A stretch of 46,378 nucleotides of DNA from an uncultured Brevundimonas sp. (GTDB lineage: Bacteria > Pseudomonadota > Alphaproteobacteria > Caulobacterales > Caulobacteraceae), in the NCBI RefSeq assembly GCF_947305955.1, contig NZ_CAMZFB010000019.1:1-46378 (forward strand), in the 5' to 3' direction. Positions within the stretch are counted from its first letter, which is position 1. Each line of letters starts with the position of its first letter. Of this stretch, positions 8,626 through 17,076 are shown in pieces. Under the pieces are notes generated by a model. The model searched no databases. It was not told the origin of the DNA and worked only from the letters and a program-made list of their open reading frames with translations. The translations under genes and the position numbers were made by a program.

Positions 8626-9311
8626 GACCCCTGCGTAACCCCCTGATCCAACGCACCGCCGCCTTTCTGCTCTCGGAGTGGTTCCGCTTTTGCTACGCCA
8701 CCATCCGATGGGAGCACGAGAACAGCCACCTTGCCGAAGAGATTTGGGACAAGGGCGGCGGTGTTCTGATCGCCTTCTGGCACTCTCGCCTCGGCCTTGC
8801 GGTCGCCTCATGGCCGCAGGACCGCGCCCAGCCCGCACGGGGCATGGTGTCGCTGTCGGCGGATGGCGAGTTCATTGCCAAGGCCATGGCCCGTCTAGGC
8901 ATCCCCGCCGTGCGCGGTTCCTCGTCCAACAAGGACAAGAAGGAAGCGGCCAAGGGCGGGACACAGGCGCTGCGCGACGGTCTGAAATATCTGAAGTCGG
9001 GCGGCGGGCTGGCGCTGACCCCCGATGGCCCGCGCGGTCCGGCCCGCTCCATGGCAGAGGGCCTTCCGGTACTGGCCCGCATGTCGGGCGCGCCGGTCCT
9101 GATGCTGGGCCTGTCCTGCAAGCCTGCAATCCGTCTGAACAGTTGGGACCGCGCCCTGCTGCCCCTGCCGTTCAGCAAGGGCGCTATCGTCTGGGACCGT
9201 GTCGACTTCCCCGAAGGCGGCGATGTCCATGAGGTGGCCGCGCAATGGCGCGAACGCCTGACCGCTGTCGAGGCCCGCGCCGACGAGATCACCGGACTGG
9301 AGCGCATCTGA
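8622..9311 (+). CDS. DUF374 lysophospholipid acyltransferase family protein
   Basis: A 229-residue protein of the DUF374 type, with the WHSR segment (His54) in place of the usual acyltransferase HX4D box, SADGEFIAKAMARLG, and the hallmark TPDGPRGP (133-140). It probably acts on the inner membrane face. DUF374 genes commonly sit beside waaA in alphaproteobacteria and are thought to act in lipid A or lipid acylation, though the exact reaction is unclear. The ATG overlaps the transporter stop (ATGA) and the stop directly abuts the waaA start, so translation is likely coupled across the three genes. Confidence 0.85.
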   Translation: MRPLRNPLIQRTAAFLLSEWFRFCYATIRWEHENSHLAEEIWDKGGGVLIAFWHSRLGLAVASWPQDRAQPARGMVSLSADGEFIAKAMARLGIPAVRGSSSNKDKKEAAKGGTQALRDGLKYLKSGGGLALTPDGPRGPARSMAEGLPVLARMSGAPVLMLGLSCKPAIRLNSWDRALLPLPFSKGAIVWDRVDFPEGGDVHEVAAQWRERLTAVEARADEITGLERI

Positions 9312-10622
9312 ATGAGCTTCAGTCCCGCCCTGCTGGCCTATCGTCTGGGCACACGTCTGCTGGAGCCGCTGGCCCCGCGCCTGCTGGACAGCCGCGTCAA
9401 GAAAGGCAAGGAAAGCCCGACCCGCGTTGACGAGCGCCTTGGCTTGCCCGGCCTGTCGCGCCCGAACGGCCCCTTGATCTGGATCCATGGTGTCAGCGTC
9501 GGCGAGGCCCTGTCCATCCTGCCTCTGGCCGAACGTATCCGCAAAGATCGTCCCGACGTGACGGTTCTGGTCACCACCGGAACCCTGACCTCGGCCGAGG
9601 TCATCGCCCCGCGCCTGCCGCAGGGCGTGATCCACCAGTTCGCGCCGGTTGATGGCCCCAATGCTGTGGCCTGCTTCCTTGATCACTGGCGGCCCGATCT
9701 GGGCATCTTCGTCGAGAGCGAGCTGTGGCCGAACCTGATCATGGCCTCACGCCAGCGGAACATTCCGCTGGCGCTCGTCAGCGCCCGCATCACCACCCAT
9801 ACGCTTGAGGGCTGGCAAAAGGCCCCCGCCATGGCGCGGACCCTGATGTCGGCCTTTGCCCACGTCTGGCCTCAGGACGAGGAAGGGGCCGAACGTCTGG
9901 CCTCCATGGGCGCGCGCGTGGACGGGCGGGTGAACCTGAAGCTGTCGGGCGAGCCCCTGCCCTATGACAAGGCCGAGTTCTCGCGCCTGTCGGGCTTGAT
10001 CGGTGATCGTCCGGTCGTCGTCATCGCCTCCACCCATGAAAACGAGGAGCGCGCCCTCGCCAAGGCGCTCAAGGGCCTCGCGCCTCGTCTGTTGCTGATT
10101 GTCGTGCCCCGTCACCCCGAACGTGCGACCGGCATCATCGACGAGCTGGAACAGGACAGCTGGAAGCTGACCCGCCGCAGCATGGGCGGTGACATCGAAA
10201 ACGGTATCGACATCTATCTGGCCGATACGCTGGGCGAGCTGGGCCTGTTCATGCGTCTGGCCGATGTCGTGGTGCTGGGCGGCTCGTTCGCTCCGGCGCT
10301 TGGCGGTGGCAGCGTGGGCGGTCACAATCCGCTGGAGCCCGCCCGCCTCGGCAAGCCGACCTTCTGCGGCCCCGACGCCGCCAACTGGCAGCAGGTCAAC
10401 CGTATGCTCAAGCACTCGGGTGGTCTGGTCAGCGTCCTGTCACCGGACGAGCTGCGCGATCTGATTGCGCCGCTGCTGGCCGATCCGGAAGCGGCCCGTG
10501 CCATGGGAGAGCGCGCCCGACGCGCCGCCAATGAAGCCTCTGCCGGTCTCGACCGCCTGTGGCAGGCCCTGCAAACCCATCTGCCGCCCGCCCCCAAGCC
10601 CGAGCGGAGACGCCCGAGATGA
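9312..10622 (+). CDS. waaA: 3-deoxy-D-manno-octulosonic acid (Kdo) transferase
   Basis: A 436-residue two-domain glycosyltransferase (GT-B fold). The N-terminal domain has the family segments WIHGVSVGEALS and VESELWPN; the C-terminal domain has VIASTHENEE, VVPRHPER, GGSFAPALGGGSVGGHNPLEPA and a nucleotide-sugar binding region. WaaA (KdtA) transfers Kdo from CMP-Kdo to lipid IVA at the cytoplasmic face of the inner membrane. The ATG directly follows the upstream TGA, and its own stop overlaps the lpxK start. The number of Kdo units added cannot be read from sequence. Confidence 0.95.
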   Translation: MSFSPALLAYRLGTRLLEPLAPRLLDSRVKKGKESPTRVDERLGLPGLSRPNGPLIWIHGVSVGEALSILPLAERIRKDRPDVTVLVTTGTLTSAEVIAPRLPQGVIHQFAPVDGPNAVACFLDHWRPDLGIFVESELWPNLIMASRQRNIPLALVSARITTHTLEGWQKAPAMARTLMSAFAHVWPQDEEGAERLASMGARVDGRVNLKLSGEPLPYDKAEFSRLSGLIGDRPVVVIASTHENEERALAKALKGLAPRLLLIVVPRHPERATGIIDELEQDSWKLTRRSMGGDIENGIDIYLADTLGELGLFMRLADVVVLGGSFAPALGGGSVGGHNPLEPARLGKPTFCGPDAANWQQVNRMLKHSGGLVSVLSPDELRDLIAPLLADPEAARAMGERARRAANEASAGLDRLWQALQTHLPPAPKPERRRPR

Positions 10623-11638
10623 AGCTGAACACGCCGCGCTGGTGGTATTCGCGCAACCGCAACCACGCCCCCATCACCCGTATGGCCCTGAAACCGCTGT
10701 CATGGGTCTGGGCAGGCGTGACAGCGCGCAAGATCGCCCGCACCCAAGGCTATGAAGCCGATATTCCGGTCATCTCTGTCGGCAATCTGACGGTGGGCGG
10801 CTCGGGCAAGACCCCTATCGCCCGCGAAATCCTGCGGCTGCTGCGCGAGGAAGGCTATAGCCCCGCGGCTCTGTCGCGTGGCTATGGCGGCAAGCTGGAA
10901 GGTCCGGTCGTCGTCGATGCTTCCGTCCACTCGGCCGAGGACGTGGGCGACGAGCCGCTTATGCTGGCCCGCGACGGCCTTGCCCTGATCAGCCGCGACC
11001 GCGTCGAGGGAGCCAAGGCCGCCAAGGCCGCAGGGGCCAGCCATATCGTGCTGGATGATGGCCATCAGAATCCCTCCCTGATCAAAACCGTCAGCCTCAT
11101 CATCGTCGATGGCGAGACCCGTAACGGGGAATGGCCCTTTGGCGACGGCTCGGTCTTTCCATCTGGCCCGATGCGTGAACCCTTGGCCAAGGGGCTGGCC
11201 CGCGCCGATGCGGTCATCATCCTTTTGCCGACCGATATGGAACAGGCCGACCCCGAACTGGTCGAGGTGTTCGGCGACCTGCCCGTCTTCACCGCCCGTC
11301 TCATGCCCGACCAGCCCCCGCCCCCAGGCCCTCAGGTCGGCTTTGCAGGCATTGCCAAGCCATGGAAGGTCGAGCGTTCGCTGGTGGCTGCGGGTTGTGA
11401 CCTTCGTGATTTCATACCCTTAGCCGATCACGCCAAGCTGACACCGGCCCAGTACGACTTCATCCGTTCGCGTGCCGAGGTCTTCAACGCCGGCCTGGTC
11501 ACGACCGAAAAGGACTGGGTCCGCCTCTCGCCGGAACAGCGCGCAAGTATTCAAGCTTGGCCGGTAAATGCCCGCTTCGATCACCCTCGCGCCTTTACCG
11601 ATTGGCTCGCTGTCATGAATGTGATCGGGCAAACTTAA
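10619..11638 (+). CDS. lpxK: Tetraacyldisaccharide 4'-kinase
   Basis: A 339-residue LpxK homologue with an N-terminal membrane-proximal helix (RMALKPLSWVWAGV) and the P-loop GNLTVGGSGKTP (Walker A around residues 60-65), followed by LSRGYGG and the DDGHQN segment typical of the family. LpxK phosphorylates the 4' position of the lipid A disaccharide precursor at the inner membrane. The ATG overlaps the waaA stop (ATGA); an earlier in-frame ATG at 10559 would extend far into waaA and is rejected. It is the last gene of the lipid A operon; I see no clear terminator before the next gene 88 bases on. Confidence 0.95.
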   Translation: MKLNTPRWWYSRNRNHAPITRMALKPLSWVWAGVTARKIARTQGYEADIPVISVGNLTVGGSGKTPIAREILRLLREEGYSPAALSRGYGGKLEGPVVVDASVHSAEDVGDEPLMLARDGLALISRDRVEGAKAAKAAGASHIVLDDGHQNPSLIKTVSLIIVDGETRNGEWPFGDGSVFPSGPMREPLAKGLARADAVIILLPTDMEQADPELVEVFGDLPVFTARLMPDQPPPPGPQVGFAGIAKPWKVERSLVAAGCDLRDFIPLADHAKLTPAQYDFIRSRAEVFNAGLVTTEKDWVRLSPEQRASIQAWPVNARFDHPRAFTDWLAVMNVIGQT

Positions 11639-11726
11639 ATTTACAATTTACCGTATCCGTTAGGCACTAATACGCTCTCATTTCGCTATATTGGGATACC
11701 CCCAAGCCATTCTGAGAGTTGACCTC

Positions 11727-12482
11727 ATGAAAATCGCAGTGCTCGACGATGATCCGGTCCAACTGCAGACGATTTCTCAAATCATTGAGAAGGCAGGCTT
11801 TCGTCCGACGACCTTCTCGCGCGGCCATGCCCTGATCTCGGCCCTTCGTCGCGACACCTTCGATCTTCTCATTGTGGATTGGAATGTCCCCGACCGTTCA
11901 GGAATCGAGGTCGTGGGCTGGGTTCGCAGCAATCTGACGCCGCCCCCGCCCACCCTGCTGATCACCAGCCGAGTCGAGGATGCCGACATCGTCGCTGCCC
12001 TCAACGCGGGTGCTGACGACTATTTGGCCAAACCCATCTCCCCGACGGTTCTGGAAGCCCGCGTGCGCGCCCTGCTGCGCCGCGCCTATGAGCACCTCGG
12101 CGCTCCGGCAGAACGTGAAGTCATCGACGACTTCGTGTTCAACGCCAGCACCACCACCGTCGTGCGCAACGGCGAGTCCATCGCCATGACGCCCAAGGAG
12201 TTCGCGCTCGCCCGCCTCCTGTTCCGCAACCTGCATCGCGCCCTGTCTCGCACCTATCTGCTGGAAACGATCTGGGGCAACGAGCCGCACCTGAACAGCC
12301 GCTCGCTCGACATGCACATCTCGCGCGTCCGCTCCAAACTCAATCTACGCCCGCAGGCCGGCTATCGCCTGACGCCCGTCTATAGCTACGGCTATCGTCT
12401 CGAGCGCGCCAACACCGACGACACTGCGGCAGAGGGCACCGATGCGGCAGGCAACACCTTGCCGCCGGAAGAAGTCCACTGA
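11727..12482 (+). CDS. OmpR-family response regulator
   Basis: A 251-residue two-domain regulator. The receiver domain (about 1-120) has the acidic pocket D7-D9, phospho-acceptor Asp51 (LLIVDWNVPD) and Lys102 (LAKP). The C-terminal domain (about 130-230) is an OmpR/PhoB winged helix with MTPKEFALARLLF, the recognition region SRSLDMHISRVRSKL and GYRL. The start at 11727 begins directly at the receiver (MKIAVLDDDP); a longer frame from 11691 adds an unlikely leader. It is followed 11 bases later by the LysM-FecR gene and then by a CHASE2 kinase, so the three probably form one signalling operon. Targets are unknown. Confidence 0.9.
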   Translation: MKIAVLDDDPVQLQTISQIIEKAGFRPTTFSRGHALISALRRDTFDLLIVDWNVPDRSGIEVVGWVRSNLTPPPPTLLITSRVEDADIVAALNAGADDYLAKPISPTVLEARVRALLRRAYEHLGAPAEREVIDDFVFNASTTTVVRNGESIAMTPKEFALARLLFRNLHRALSRTYLLETIWGNEPHLNSRSLDMHISRVRSKLNLRPQAGYRLTPVYSYGYRLERANTDDTAAEGTDAAGNTLPPEEVH

Positions 12483-12493
12483 AGGTGACTTAA

Positions 12494-13903
12494 GTGACCC
12501 AGAAGAATTCACGTCTCGCATTCACCGGCCTGACCGCCGCTCTCGGCCTGTCTGTCGGGCTGGCTCTGGTTGCTGACAGCGCCGGTGCCCAGTCGCGCCC
12601 CCGCGCCCTGCCGAACGTCAGCCAGCGACTGGCCGAGCCGCCGCTGGTGTACCGCGTGAACGAAGGCGACACCCTCATCGACGTCGCCCGCAAATATCTG
12701 CGTCACCCGCTCGATTACCGTTACCTGCAGCGTGACAACAATATCGCCAACCCCCGCGCCATCCCGATTGGCCGGATGATCAATATCGATACGGCCCTTC
12801 TGCGCACACGCGCCGATCCGGCCCGCCTCGACAGCTATCGCGGCGATGTTCAGGTGATCCGCAACGGGCAATCGGTTCCGCTGTCGGTTGGAATGGAGCT
12901 GCGCGAGAACGATTCCATCGCGACCGGCGGCAACTCCTTTGTGCGCATCACCTTCTCGGATGACAGCCGCTCGGTCATGCCGTCCAACAGCCGCCTGCGC
13001 CTGGAGCGCCTGCGCCGCTTCGTCATCAACAACCAGCCGGACCACCGCCTGGTCGTCGAGAACGGCCGCGTCGAAAACCGCGTCACCCCGCGTCAAAGCC
13101 CCGGTGCCTTCCGTGTCACCACGCCGACTGCCATTTCGGCCGTTCGCGGCACGGACTTCCGCGTGGCCTATGACGCCGCCTCGCGCATCAGCGCCACCTC
13201 AGTGCTTGAAGGGGCGGTGGCCGTGGCCCCCGATGCCGGTCGCGATGCCGATGCCGCCCTCGTGCGCGACGGTAGCGGTGTTAGCACCGCCGAGGGCCAG
13301 ACCAGTCTGACCGCCAGCGCCCTACTTCCGGCACCGGCCTTGGTCAGCGAAGATTCCCTACAAACGGCTCAAACCCTGTCCTTCCGCACGACGACGCAAG
13401 GCAATGCCTCCATCGTGCGCGGCTGGATCGGACAGGACGCCGGTTTGACCGATCCGGTTGCCGAGCTTGAGGCTCCGGCTTCGGACGGCGTGCTGAGGCT
13501 CACGGACCTTCCCGAGGGACGCTGGTATCTGCGGCTGTCGGCGGTGGATACCAATCTGATCGAAGGTCGCACCCGCACCTATGATTTCATTCGTGCGCTC
13601 AACACCATCGAGGGTCTGGAAAGCAGCAGCGAACTGAAGGGCCGCGAGCGTATCTTCCGCTTCGGCTGGTCCGCTGCGGGCGAAGGCAATGCCCAGTTCC
13701 GCTTCCAGCTGTTCGCGACGGATGAGAACGGAACGCCTGTGGGCGAGCCGATGGTCGACACCCCGGGCCTGACGGAAAGCTTCTTCACCCTCAGCAACCT
13801 TCCCGCCGGCAACTATAGCTGGCGTGTGGAAAGCGCGCGTTATCGGTTCGGTCACCGTCTGTCGGCATGGTCAAAGCCTGAACTTCTGACCATCAGCCGC
13901 TAA
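12494..13903 (+). CDS. Secreted LysM and FecR domain protein
   Basis: A 469-residue protein with a likely signal peptide (hydrophobic core TGLTAALGLSVGLALVA, cleavage near AGAQS). A LysM domain at about 52-98 (YRVNEGDTLIDVARKYL) should bind peptidoglycan. A FecR domain follows at about 118-245 (GDVQVIRNGQSVPL, FRVTTPTAISAVRGTDF, VLEGAVAV). The C-terminal 200 residues contain two beta-rich, fibronectin-like segments. The start is a GTG at 12494 (RBS-like GAAGGTGAC upstream). Classical FecR proteins span the membrane and control ECF sigma factors; this one lacks a transmembrane segment after the signal and has no sigma factor nearby. It probably works in the periplasm with the downstream CHASE2 kinase. 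Confidence 0.8.
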   Translation: MTQKNSRLAFTGLTAALGLSVGLALVADSAGAQSRPRALPNVSQRLAEPPLVYRVNEGDTLIDVARKYLRHPLDYRYLQRDNNIANPRAIPIGRMINIDTALLRTRADPARLDSYRGDVQVIRNGQSVPLSVGMELRENDSIATGGNSFVRITFSDDSRSVMPSNSRLRLERLRRFVINNQPDHRLVVENGRVENRVTPRQSPGAFRVTTPTAISAVRGTDFRVAYDAASRISATSVLEGAVAVAPDAGRDADAALVRDGSGVSTAEGQTSLTASALLPAPALVSEDSLQTAQTLSFRTTTQGNASIVRGWIGQDAGLTDPVAELEAPASDGVLRLTDLPEGRWYLRLSAVDTNLIEGRTRTYDFIRALNTIEGLESSSELKGRERIFRFGWSAAGEGNAQFRFQLFATDENGTPVGEPMVDTPGLTESFFTLSNLPAGNYSWRVESARYRFGHRLSAWSKPELLTISR

Positions 13904-13915
13904 CAGGGCGAGGCT

Positions 13916-16225
13916 TTGAAGCCACCGACGACTGCCATATCGCGCGACTTCGCGGACAAGCGCCTTTCCCGAAAGGTGCTGGCCGAGTGGATGCTGACCT
14001 CCCTGGTCAGCATCGTGCTCGTCGTCTGGTTGGCTGTCGGTCAGACCGCCGAACGTGGCAACGACGTCTTTTACGACCGCGTGCAACAGCTCAACGCCGG
14101 CCCTGCCCATCCCGACATTGTCGTCGTCGGCATCGATGACCGCAGCCTGCGCGAGCTGGGCGCATGGCCGTGGCCCCGCGCGCGCCATGCCGAACTGATC
14201 GACCAACTGGCGCTGATGAATGTCCAGTTGATCGCCTACGACATGCTGTTCATCGAGCCGACACCGGACGACCAGATTCTGGCCGATGCCATCAGTCGGG
14301 CGGGCAATGTCTATCTGCCCGCCTCCGTCGACCAGCCGGGTCTGGATGGTGAGCCGTCCTCGGTCACCCTGCCGCCCGAGCCCCTAGCCCAAAGCGCCGC
14401 AGGGATCGGCCACCCTGTCCTGACACCCGACAAGGACGGCACGGTCCGCCAGCTTCCCCTGTGGGTCTACGCGGGCCGACAGGAACTGCCGCATCTGGGC
14501 CTGATCGCCCTGTCGGAACGTCCCAACGCCCCCACGGTCCGAAGTGAAGGCGTACCGGCTAGCAGGATCGATACCGGCATCTATCCGATGGGCCAGCGCC
14601 TGATCCGCTTTCCGTCCGGTCACTCGCCCTACACCACCGTATCCTTCGTCGATGTCCTGCGCGGAGAGGTCCATCCCGACTTCCTACGCAACAAGATGGT
14701 CGTGGTCGGGGCCACAGCCCAAGGGATGGGCGACCGTTACGCCATCCCGTCGACGCCGGATGGCTCGCTCACCCCCGGTGTGAACATTGTCGCGGCCCTC
14801 ATGCAGGATGTTCTGGCCGGACCGCCCGTGCACGAAATGGGACCTGCCCTACGCGGTGCCGTATCGATCATTCCCCTGATGATCCTGCTGGTTGGCTTCC
14901 TGCTTCTGACGCCATCGGCCAATACTGTATTGGGCCTTTTTCTGATTTTCGGTTCGCTGATCACCTCGGCGCTGCTGCTGCGCGCTGGTATCTGGTGGCC
15001 ACCGGCTGCGGCCTGTATCGGCGTCATCTTCGCCTGGCCGTTGTGGAGTTGGCGTCGTCTGGCTGCCGCCTACCGCTATATGCGTGGCGAACTGTCCGAC
15101 CTTCGGGCCGACGCCGCCACCCACACCCTGTCCGCCCTCGCCAGCGACAGCGACTGGCGCTCAGGCGATCAGGTGTCCCGTCAGGTGATGGCCCTCAGCT
15201 CGGCCCTCAAACAGTTCCGCAACTTCAACCGCTACATCACCCAGTCGGTCAGCAGCCTGCCCGATGCCGCGCTGGTGGCGGATTCCAGCGGTCAGGTCCT
15301 GATCGCCAACCGCCGCGCCGAGGCCCTGTTCCAGAACCGCCCTCTGGTTGGTGCATCGCTGGATGATCTGATGGTGTCACTGGGGGCCCGCGATTGGCGC
15401 AAGCTGATCGACGCCCCCGAAGGGCAGGAAAACGAAGTCCTTCTGCCCGATCAAAGAACGCTGGAGATCGCGGTCGCCGGTCTGATCGACAGCAACCAGC
15501 AGTCGGCGGGCCTGATCGTCCGTATTGCTGATGTCACCCGTCTGCATGCCGCCGAGCGCGAGCGCCAGATGACGCTGCAACTGCTCGGCCATGACATGCG
15601 TGCCCCGCAGGTCTCCATCCTAACCCTACTGTCGGGCAGCGAACGCCCTGCCAATGCGGACGAGCAGATCCGCCGCAACGCCCGCCAGACCCTCAGCCTC
15701 GCCGAGGGCTATGTCCAGCTATCGCGGGCCGAGAACCAGACTCTGGACTTCATGGTGGTCAATCTGGCCGATCTGGTGACCGAGGCCGCTGATACCCTGT
15801 GGCCCCAGTCTGCGGCCAAGGGCATCGAACTGATCACCCCTGTCGACGATACCGAATATCTGATCGAGGCCGATGCGGCGCTGATGCGGCGGGTAATCAT
15901 CAATCTGATCGACAATGCCATCCGCCACACCCCGACCGGCGGGCTTGTGGCATGCCGCCTCAGCATCCATCAAGACCAGATCCTGCTGATCATCTGCGAT
16001 CAGGGCGAAGGCATTGCCGAAGACATCAAGGCCCGCCTGTTCCAGCCCTTTGCCGGCGGCAATGTATCGGGTGCCGGTCTGGGGCTGGCCTTCGTGCACA
16101 AGGTGATCCAGCGCCACGGCGGTTCGATCACCATCACCCCGCCGCAGGGCATAGAAGAACCGACTTCTGGGACGTCCTTCTATATCACCCTGCCCATGGT
16201 TGCGGACGAGCCGGAAGTGGACTGA
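13916..16225 (+). CDS. CHASE2-PAS sensor histidine kinase
   Basis: A 769-residue membrane kinase. Order: an N-terminal helix (about 24-44), a periplasmic CHASE2 domain (FYDRVQQLNAG, IVVVGIDDRSLRELGAWPW, IAYDMLFIEP), three closely spaced membrane helices (about 306-375), a PAS-like segment (PDAALVADSSGQVLIANRRAEALF), and a kinase core. The H-box is HDMRAP with His559, an unusual version of HELRTP. The ATPase has the N-box (IINLIDNAIRHTP), ICDQGEGI and GAGLGLAFVHKV. The TTG start at 13916 follows GGGCGAGG and lies 13 bases after the LysM-FecR stop. It probably phosphorylates the regulator encoded two genes upstream. The stop abuts the stop of the convergent gene inside a 14-bp palindrome. Confidence 0.85.
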   Translation: MKPPTTAISRDFADKRLSRKVLAEWMLTSLVSIVLVVWLAVGQTAERGNDVFYDRVQQLNAGPAHPDIVVVGIDDRSLRELGAWPWPRARHAELIDQLALMNVQLIAYDMLFIEPTPDDQILADAISRAGNVYLPASVDQPGLDGEPSSVTLPPEPLAQSAAGIGHPVLTPDKDGTVRQLPLWVYAGRQELPHLGLIALSERPNAPTVRSEGVPASRIDTGIYPMGQRLIRFPSGHSPYTTVSFVDVLRGEVHPDFLRNKMVVVGATAQGMGDRYAIPSTPDGSLTPGVNIVAALMQDVLAGPPVHEMGPALRGAVSIIPLMILLVGFLLLTPSANTVLGLFLIFGSLITSALLLRAGIWWPPAAACIGVIFAWPLWSWRRLAAAYRYMRGELSDLRADAATHTLSALASDSDWRSGDQVSRQVMALSSALKQFRNFNRYITQSVSSLPDAALVADSSGQVLIANRRAEALFQNRPLVGASLDDLMVSLGARDWRKLIDAPEGQENEVLLPDQRTLEIAVAGLIDSNQQSAGLIVRIADVTRLHAAERERQMTLQLLGHDMRAPQVSILTLLSGSERPANADEQIRRNARQTLSLAEGYVQLSRAENQTLDFMVVNLADLVTEAADTLWPQSAAKGIELITPVDDTEYLIEADAALMRRVIINLIDNAIRHTPTGGLVACRLSIHQDQILLIICDQGEGIAEDIKARLFQPFAGGNVSGAGLGLAFVHKVIQRHGGSITITPPQGIEEPTSGTSFYITLPMVADEPEVD

Positions 16226-16753
16226 TCAGTCCTCGCTGGGGGCGATATGGCCCTCAACGAGAGCCTTGGCCCCCGTATCCGCCAACATGCGAAGCAATGC
16301 ATCCGGCGTCTGTTCTTCGTCCGCACGCGCCGAGACGATTACGACGCGCGGCTGGGCCTCATCGACCTTGAAGGCCGAAATCGACAGGACGTGCAGCCAT
16401 TCGCCACGACGGGCACCCCGGATGCGGGGCGTCTCCAGCCATTCGCCGTCACGGGCCAGATTGTCGGTAGCCGTACCGATATCCACCGAGCGCACAGCCA
16501 GCGTCGCGGTCAGATGCCAGCCGTCGCCTTCCTGAATGCCATGATGGCGCTTGAGCGACTCCATGACCGCATCCGCCGCCTTGCCACCCGTTTCTGACAC
16601 CACAGAGACGCTATCCAAGCGTGACGGTGTCGTCGGCGCTGTGTCCACCCTGAGCTCATAGCCCGCCGCACAGGAAGCCAGCGCAAGAGCTGACGAGGCG
16701 ATGGCAAGCTTAACAGCAAAGGAGCGAGCGAAACGGGCGCGGGAATGCATCAT
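16226..16753 (-). CDS. Putative lipoprotein of unknown function
   Basis: A 175-residue protein with a signal sequence ending in a lipobox (LASC, Cys28), so it is probably lipid-anchored in the envelope. The mature part (ELRVDTAPTTPSRLDSVSVVSETGG...) is small, mixed alpha/beta, with no motif I recognise; the segment SVDIGTATDNLARDGEWLETPR suggests a secreted domain exporting or binding role only in the vaguest way. Two adjacent ATG codons (16753 and 16750) are possible starts. It is convergent with the CHASE2 kinase gene with no gap between stops, and its promoter must lie in the AT-richer gap upstream. Confidence 0.65.
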   Translation of the reverse strand: MMHSRARFARSFAVKLAIASSALALASCAAGYELRVDTAPTTPSRLDSVSVVSETGGKAADAVMESLKRHHGIQEGDGWHLTATLAVRSVDIGTATDNLARDGEWLETPRIRGARRGEWLHVLSISAFKVDEAQPRVVIVSARADEEQTPDALLRMLADTGAKALVEGHIAPSED

Positions 16754-17076
16754 GAAATCAGTATTTTTCCTTGTCGCCTTAGTGATCCAGGCTCGACAGT
16801 ATGCGAAGCATAATTGTCACCAAACATAAAATCACGCAAATGCGATCTGCTCTGCGTGCGGCCTGCATCTTGTGGCGCGTCTTACTTGCCCATTCAGCGC
16901 AGCAATATCAAGCAGCAACCATGGGTTATATTTGAACAACCATATATCAACCCAGGGTATCTATGGTTAAGTTCAAACTCTCACCCCATTTCATAGGGTA
17001 AGATAGCCGAGAAGAAGGCGGGGTAGCGCGGCAACGGGTTCCTCCCCGCCTCATCTCGGTATCAAGGGATGGACGA
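16754..17076. other. 323-bp intergenic gap, AT-richer than its surroundings
   Basis: No convincing gene is present; a 60-codon frame at 16814-16996 has unlikely composition and no ribosome site. The gap separates two divergent envelope genes, so it must hold both promoters. It contains an imperfect inverted repeat (16931-16977) and a short one (CACGCA 16833-16838 / TGCGTG 16853-16858). I cannot assign a promoter or operator with confidence. Confidence 0.6.
16931..16977. repeat. Imperfect inverted repeat in the gap upstream of the L,D-transpeptidase gene
   Basis: The left arm TTTGAACAACCATA (16931-16944) matches the reverse complement of the right arm TATGGTTAAGTTCAAA (16962-16977) except for two extra bases in the right arm; the spacer is 17 bases. 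It could be a hairpin in a transcript or a dimeric protein-binding site about 100 bases before the ATG at 17077. Confidence 0.7.

Noticed and set aside
11635..11650. TTAA near the lpxK stop as half of a CtrA box
   Set aside because: No second TTAA at the seven-base spacing, only ATTT.
16814..16996. A 60-codon frame in the gap before the L,D-transpeptidase gene
   Set aside because: No ribosome site, odd composition and no resemblance to known proteins; it overlaps the inverted repeat.
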